The position numbers were made by a program, and so were the translations under genes. The notes beneath the pieces are model-generated. The model was not told the DNA's origin, did not search any database, and saw nothing but the letters and a program-made list of their open reading frames with translations. Shown one piece after another: positions 60,388 to 64,000 of a DNA stretch of 64,000 bases. Each line of letters opens with the position of its first letter. The first letter of the stretch is position 1. The DNA is from Clostridia bacterium (lineage in GTDB: Bacteria; Bacillota_A; Clostridia; Christensenellales; Aristaeellaceae), in contig JAFWQM010000161.1 of assembly GCA_017509065.1 (NCBI GenBank), positions 1-64,000 on the forward strand, given 5' to 3'.

Positions 60388-61724
60388 AGGCCTTCCCGCA
60401 TTTTCAGCAGCAAATGCTCCCGATAATTTTCTGAGAATACCTTTTCCGCCGTCTGTTCGATATGCTGCGCGATTCTCTCCGTATCATTGCGATGCTTGGG
60501 AAGATAATCGTGCATATAATCCACGCTGAGCAGCAGCAGCCGGTTTTCCTGGTCCATATCGTAGGTCATGCCCAATTGGGAAAGCTGCTCCTTGATTTTG
60601 GAAGGTTCATCCGCCACATTGCCCTGCATGAGCCTGCGAAGATACATGCCTCGCTCCAGCTCCAGCTTTCTTTTCCGGTCCAGTTTCAGCGTTTCTGCTG
60701 TATCGATCACCTGCTTCACCGGCTGATAAATGGTACGGGAGAAGAAATAGGTGCCCCCCAGGCTGGACAGCGTGACCAGGAAAGCAATCAGATAAAAAAT
60801 ATTCCGCAAATTCATAATGGGTTTGACAAGATCAGCGTAATTGCTGATGGAAACAAACACCCATTGATCATATCCCGCATGGGATGGCGTGGCATAAACC
60901 AGCATGGTTCTGTTTTTGCCCGTCCCGCTCAGCACATATCCGGAAGCCTTTTCAAAGATCGTTTCCGGAAACATTTCCCGATCGCTGGCGGAACCGATCA
61001 GGCTGCTGTCCGTGGCATAAACGATCTGCCGGTTTTTGCTGATGATCTGAATCTGTTCCTGTCCGAGCCCGTTGGAGGAAATAAAAGTAAACGCGTCTCC
61101 CATCCAGCCGAAATGAAAATTAAACGCGATGATGTTCTTGATGGCGCCGCCGCTGTAACTGTCGTAAAGCAAATAAGTATATACGTATTCTTCATAATTC
61201 TGGCCGTTGGGCTTTTCCTCTACAGCGCGGCGCAAAAACGGCGTAAACTTGGGATACTCCTGGATATGGTCCAGCAAATCCACAAAACTTTTATCCTCAA
61301 ATTGGCTTTTATCCTGAACGGAATATGCGTTGGTGCCGTTGGTTAAATAAATGTGATCCTCGTACTGATTATAAATATATATGGACTGCAGCTGCTTTAC
61401 GCTTTGGCGCAGCTGCGACAGCGCTTTCATAGCGGCCAGGGTGTCCTTTCCTTCGGTGGAATAGAACAGCTGGGAAATGGTTTTGTCCCGGCTGGCGGCC
61501 TGCATCAGGTAATTGGCGTATTCCGCCCGGAAGTCCACCACGTTGGCGACCCGCTGCAGATTTTCCTGACGGGATCGGAAGATTTCATCCTGCATGAAGC
61601 GCTCCGCTGCGTGGGAGAAAAAGAAGGTAAGCAAAAAAACGGTGATGGCCGTCATCCCCAATGAGCCCAAGATCAAACGAAGAAAAATCGGATTATCCCG
61701 CAGCTTATCCCGGAGCTTTTTCAT
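60249..61724 (-). CDS. N-terminal part of frameshifted AraC-type sensor regulator
   Basis: Membrane sensor part: a helix at 15-37, an extracytoplasmic Cache-like domain (about 40-300, with DSYSGGAIKNIIAFNFH), a second membrane helix (about 305-328), then a signalling helix and the start of a cytoplasmic domain. Homologous sequence ends at about residue 455 (LWCVCVPGEQ); the last 30-odd residues are out of frame. The gene lies between the binding-protein gene and GH105, all reverse, and would regulate them. Either a one-base loss, a sequencing error or a phase switch. Confidence 0.8.
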   Translation of the reverse strand: MKKLRDKLRDNPIFLRLILGSLGMTAITVFLLTFFFSHAAERFMQDEIFRSRQENLQRVANVVDFRAEYANYLMQAASRDKTISQLFYSTEGKDTLAAMKALSQLRQSVKQLQSIYIYNQYEDHIYLTNGTNAYSVQDKSQFEDKSFVDLLDHIQEYPKFTPFLRRAVEEKPNGQNYEEYVYTYLLYDSYSGGAIKNIIAFNFHFGWMGDAFTFISSNGLGQEQIQIISKNRQIVYATDSSLIGSASDREMFPETIFEKASGYVLSGTGKNRTMLVYATPSHAGYDQWVFVSISNYADLVKPIMNLRNIFYLIAFLVTLSSLGGTYFFSRTIYQPVKQVIDTAETLKLDRKRKLELERGMYLRRLMQGNVADEPSKIKEQLSQLGMTYDMDQENRLLLLSVDYMHDYLPKHRNDTERIAQHIEQTAEKVFSENYREHLLLKMREGLWCVCVPGEQSVRTVRLQRCLNRSTSKSWKRIRRPSASRSVPWAIP

Positions 61725-61806
61725 AGCGCAGTTCTTCCTTTTCTGTGATTATTTCTGTCCCTATTATACAGCAGAATCACAGGTTTTTCAATTTGTAAAC
61801 AAGCGG

Positions 61807-61835
61807 GCTCCGGCATGGGAAACCCATGCCGGAGC
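61807..61835 (-). terminator. Terminator of the solute-binding protein gene
   Basis: GCTCCGGCATGGG (61807-61819) pairs perfectly with 61823-61835 around AAA, 25 bases after the stop of the reverse gene at 61860. Confidence 0.75.
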
Positions 61836-61859
61836 TGCTTTTCAAATATGGCTTGCTAT

Positions 61860-63350
61860 TTACTGGGCCAGGTATTCGGCAATCTGGGAGTTCACCGCGT
61901 CGATCACGGTCTGCAAGCCGGCCGCTTCCAAACGCTGCTGGAGCTGCTCCAGGCTGGTGGCGGGGTCCACAGCGCCCTTATCCAGGGGCACCTTGTATTC
62001 ATCCTGAACCGTCTTGATGGCGGCCAGTTCGCCGGAAATGTCATCCTGCTTGATGGAGAAGCCACCCAGCGCGGGCAACACAGTGCATTCGGAGAACTTG
62101 GCTTTCCATTCGATCATCACGGGGTTGTCATTCAGGGAGCCCAGCGCGAACTTGTCGTAGCCAAACTGCATGCCCATGTTCTTTAAGCTCAGTTCAGTGG
62201 GATCAGCGCCTTCGGGGATCCACTTGGTGCGGGTTTCAGGATCCCATTCAAAGGTAACGCCTTCGATACCGTTCATCAGCACGCTGTACACTTCTTCATC
62301 AGTATACATGAGTTCCACAAATTTCAGGGCCCGTTCGGGATGCTTGCTGTAAGCGCCCACGGCGACGCCGTTGTTGGCGGGAGCGATGGATTCTACAAGA
62401 CCGCTCTTGTAGTCGGAAGAATAGAAGCCGACCTTCCAATCGGGGTGCTCAGTCAAAACAGATGTGGAATCGCCGTTGGCATTGGAGAAATTGCGCAGGG
62501 CAGTACCCACCTTGCCAGCCTTGAACAGGGTGGCGCTACTGTCGGTCTGGGCCATGATGCTCTTGGATACAAAGCCCTTCTCATAGTAACTGCGCATCTT
62601 CTGTACAAAAGCGGCATATTCGGGGGTGGCGGTCACATTGAATACGCCAGCGGCAGGGTTCTTCAGGTCGTATACCAGGAAGCCGTTGCTGTGATCCACG
62701 GGGCGAGACCAATCCATTTCGTTCAGGAAGGTCTGGAAAGCCATGGCCTCGGCGCCGTTGTTGCCGAAGGGCTGCATACCGGGCTCGTTGTCCTTCAAGG
62801 CCTGCAGGTAAACTTCCAGGGTTTCATCGTCCACGATTTCGGGGCAATTGTACTTTTCGCGCAGATCCTCGCGGTACATATAGAAGAAGGTGGTCCAGTC
62901 AGGAATGAAATTGCACACCATGAAAATCTTGCCGTCAATCTTCAGGGCGTCCACTACACCGCGCTCGTTCATCAACTTCCAGGTTTCGGGAGCATATTTG
63001 GGAATCAGATCGGTGATATCCATGAAAGCGCCTTTTGCGCCTTCAGTGAAATAGCCTGCCCAGTTGGCAGTGTAGGTTAGGTCGTAGGCTTCGCCGCTGG
63101 CCCAGATCATGGGCAGCTTGGTGCGGTAATCGCCCCAGGATACCATGATGGGCTGAATTTCCGCGTTGATTTTTTCGGTGAGCAGTTTGTTCAGCAGGTC
63201 CAGATGCTCCTGGGCGTGAATGCTGCCTTCGTCGCCGATGCAGTACATGGTGAGTACCACATGTTCATTCATGTCGTCTTCCGCGTGAGCAAAGGAAACC
63301 AGGGACAGGCACAGGATCAGTGCCAGAACGAGAGATACCAGTTTCTTCAT
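61860..63350 (-). CDS. LplA-like ABC sugar-binding protein
   Basis: A 496-residue exported binding protein. Signal peptide MKKLVSLVLALILCLSLVSF then AHA-EDD; no lipobox. The mature part has the family 1 oligosaccharide-binding layout (LTMYCIGDEGS, IWASGEAYDLTYTANWAGYF, KWIPEGADPTELSLKNMG) of LplA-type proteins, which import plant oligosaccharides with LplB/LplC permeases and a shared ATPase. The LplC-like permease gene is upstream. High expression is likely, as the gene lies between a leader hairpin region and a strong terminator. Confidence 0.9.
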   Translation of the reverse strand: MKKLVSLVLALILCLSLVSFAHAEDDMNEHVVLTMYCIGDEGSIHAQEHLDLLNKLLTEKINAEIQPIMVSWGDYRTKLPMIWASGEAYDLTYTANWAGYFTEGAKGAFMDITDLIPKYAPETWKLMNERGVVDALKIDGKIFMVCNFIPDWTTFFYMYREDLREKYNCPEIVDDETLEVYLQALKDNEPGMQPFGNNGAEAMAFQTFLNEMDWSRPVDHSNGFLVYDLKNPAAGVFNVTATPEYAAFVQKMRSYYEKGFVSKSIMAQTDSSATLFKAGKVGTALRNFSNANGDSTSVLTEHPDWKVGFYSSDYKSGLVESIAPANNGVAVGAYSKHPERALKFVELMYTDEEVYSVLMNGIEGVTFEWDPETRTKWIPEGADPTELSLKNMGMQFGYDKFALGSLNDNPVMIEWKAKFSECTVLPALGGFSIKQDDISGELAAIKTVQDEYKVPLDKGAVDPATSLEQLQQRLEAAGLQTVIDAVNSQIAEYLAQ

Positions 63351-63420
63351 GGGTCGTTCCTCCTTAAAATATGATGGTTTATCTGCAGTGCTGTCTCAAG
63401 CACTAAGCAACAATGAATAT

Positions 63421-63534
63421 TGGCAGTCCGAGGCTCTTCCGCAGCCTCAATCGGCGCGACTGCCCTTCATGGGCAGATCGCTTGTTTCGGCTGATTTCAC
63501 CTCGGACTTTTTGCCGCCACTGGCGGCAGTCCAA
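63421..63534 (-). other. Structured spacer between permease and binding-protein genes
   Basis: Short stems CTGCCC/GGGCAG (63461-63477) and GCCGCCA/TGGCGGC (63511-63528), and a longer-range GCAGTCCGAGG/CCTCGGACT pair enclosing them. It could be a transcript-processing or attenuation site giving more binding protein than permease. Confidence 0.4.
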
Positions 63535-63537
63535 GGT

Positions 63538-64000
63538 TCATCCTTTCACCGCGCCGACGGTGATGCCCTTTACGAAGTACCGCTGTACGAAGGGATACAG
63601 AAGCAGGATGGGGCCGGTGGTGACCATGGCCATGGCCATTTTGTAGGTTTCGCCGGGAAGATCCGGCATGACCACACCAGAGGCCGCGGCCATTTCCTTT
63701 GCGCCCTGGATATTCGCCAGCATGGAATAAAGCAAATACTGCAGGGGATATTTGCTTGCGCTGTTGATATACAGCATGGCGCCGGACCAGCTGTTCCAGT
63801 ACCCCAAAGCGGTAAACAGGCCGATGGTGGCCAGGCCGGCTTTGGACAGGGGCAGGTACAGCTTCACAAAGATCAGGAAGTCGTTGGCGCCATCCAGTTT
63901 GGCCGATTCCATGATGGAATCGGGGATGTCGCTCATGAAGTTTCGCAGCAGGAAAATGTTCCAGGAGCTGATCATGCCAGGCAGGATCAGAGCCAGCAGA
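63538..64000 (-). CDS. LplC-like ABC sugar transporter permease, partial
   Basis: C-terminal 154 residues of a carbohydrate permease; the gene runs past the window end. The cytoplasmic EAA loop is visible (ESAKLDGANDFLIFVKLYLP, where the DGA and the LP are conserved), followed by three hydrophobic segments and the VKGITVGAVKG end typical of LplC-type proteins. Part of the importer for the GH105/GH39 locus. Confidence 0.9.
   Translation of the reverse strand, partial: LLALILPGMISSWNIFLLRNFMSDIPDSIMESAKLDGANDFLIFVKLYLPLSKAGLATIGLFTALGYWNSWSGAMLYINSASKYPLQYLLYSMLANIQGAKEMAAASGVVMPDLPGETYKMAMAMVTTGPILLLYPFVQRYFVKGITVGAVKG

Overview
The window looks like chromosome of an anaerobic, endospore-forming Firmicute (Bacillota, class Clostridia), probably from a gut or other plant-fibre-degrading community. 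Evidence: an alpha/beta-type small acid-soluble spore protein, a YlbJ-like protein and a GerMN-domain protein (sporulation); a glycyl-radical enzyme with its radical-SAM activase (strict anaerobiosis); a FeoA-FeoB fusion with a FeoB-associated Cys-rich peptide; a Tn4451-like mobilizable element; and many glycoside hydrolases with an LplA/LplC-type importer and AraC-type sensor. Strong GGAGG ribosome binding sites and TTGACA/TATAAT promoters are frequent. The species cannot be named from sequence alone.

Layout. 0.2-22 kb is mostly housekeeping: YlbJ-like protein, L,D-transpeptidase, an AT-rich acyltransferase, feoAB with a 49-residue partner gene, DegV plus acylphosphatase, a YwlE-like phosphatase, a phosphoribosyltransferase, a P-type ATPase, a YgjP-like peptidase, the GerMN protein, a secreted protein, a tRNA-Thr-like gene before an XRE regulator, queH, an orphan solute-binding protein, a purine salvage pair (xpt and a BMP-family binding protein) and a malate pair (2HCT transporter and malic enzyme).

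About 22.5-32.4 kb is a mobilizable element of Tn4451 type. A large serine recombinase lies tail-on against the 3' end of the spore-protein gene, whose C-terminus is replaced. The element carries a MobA/MobL relaxase, a DUF3847 protein, a hairpin-rich putative oriT, TnpV, an Rpn-family nuclease, an AAA/DUF4143 ATPase and a 1.6-kb noncoding stretch with phased repeats and operator-like palindromes. A broken gene fragment near 32.4 kb may mark the other end.

32.8-64 kb is a catabolic island. Forward genes at 32.8-37.1 kb encode a hexuronate route (RraA-like protein, uronate isomerase, mannonate oxidoreductase, mannonate dehydratase). A Gfo/Idh/MocA oxidoreductase and an aldo/keto-reductase-like barrel lie divergent from an AraC regulator, followed by an (alpha/alpha)6-like enzyme. 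A six-gene reverse operon (50.4 to 41.8 kb) joins a clan GH-A hydrolase, an ADP-ribosylglycohydrolase-family protein, a glycyl-radical enzyme, its activase, an M55 peptidase and an FAD oxidoreductase; no characterised pathway that I know of has this set, and it is the best candidate for a new system. Then come a PfkB kinase-GH3-GH1 operon and, in reverse, a second glycan locus: LplC permease (cut by the window edge), LplA binding protein, a frameshifted membrane AraC sensor, GH105, 2-hydroxyacid dehydrogenase, GH39 and an F5/8-like protein.

Intergenic DNA holds several repeat families: palindromic CCTTCCCC elements (5.3-5.9 kb), inverted GTTCNNA heptad repeats (11.7 and 20.9 kb), two copies of a two-hairpin element with compensatory changes (36.0 and 48.5 kb), and a 37-bp direct repeat flanking one enzyme gene.
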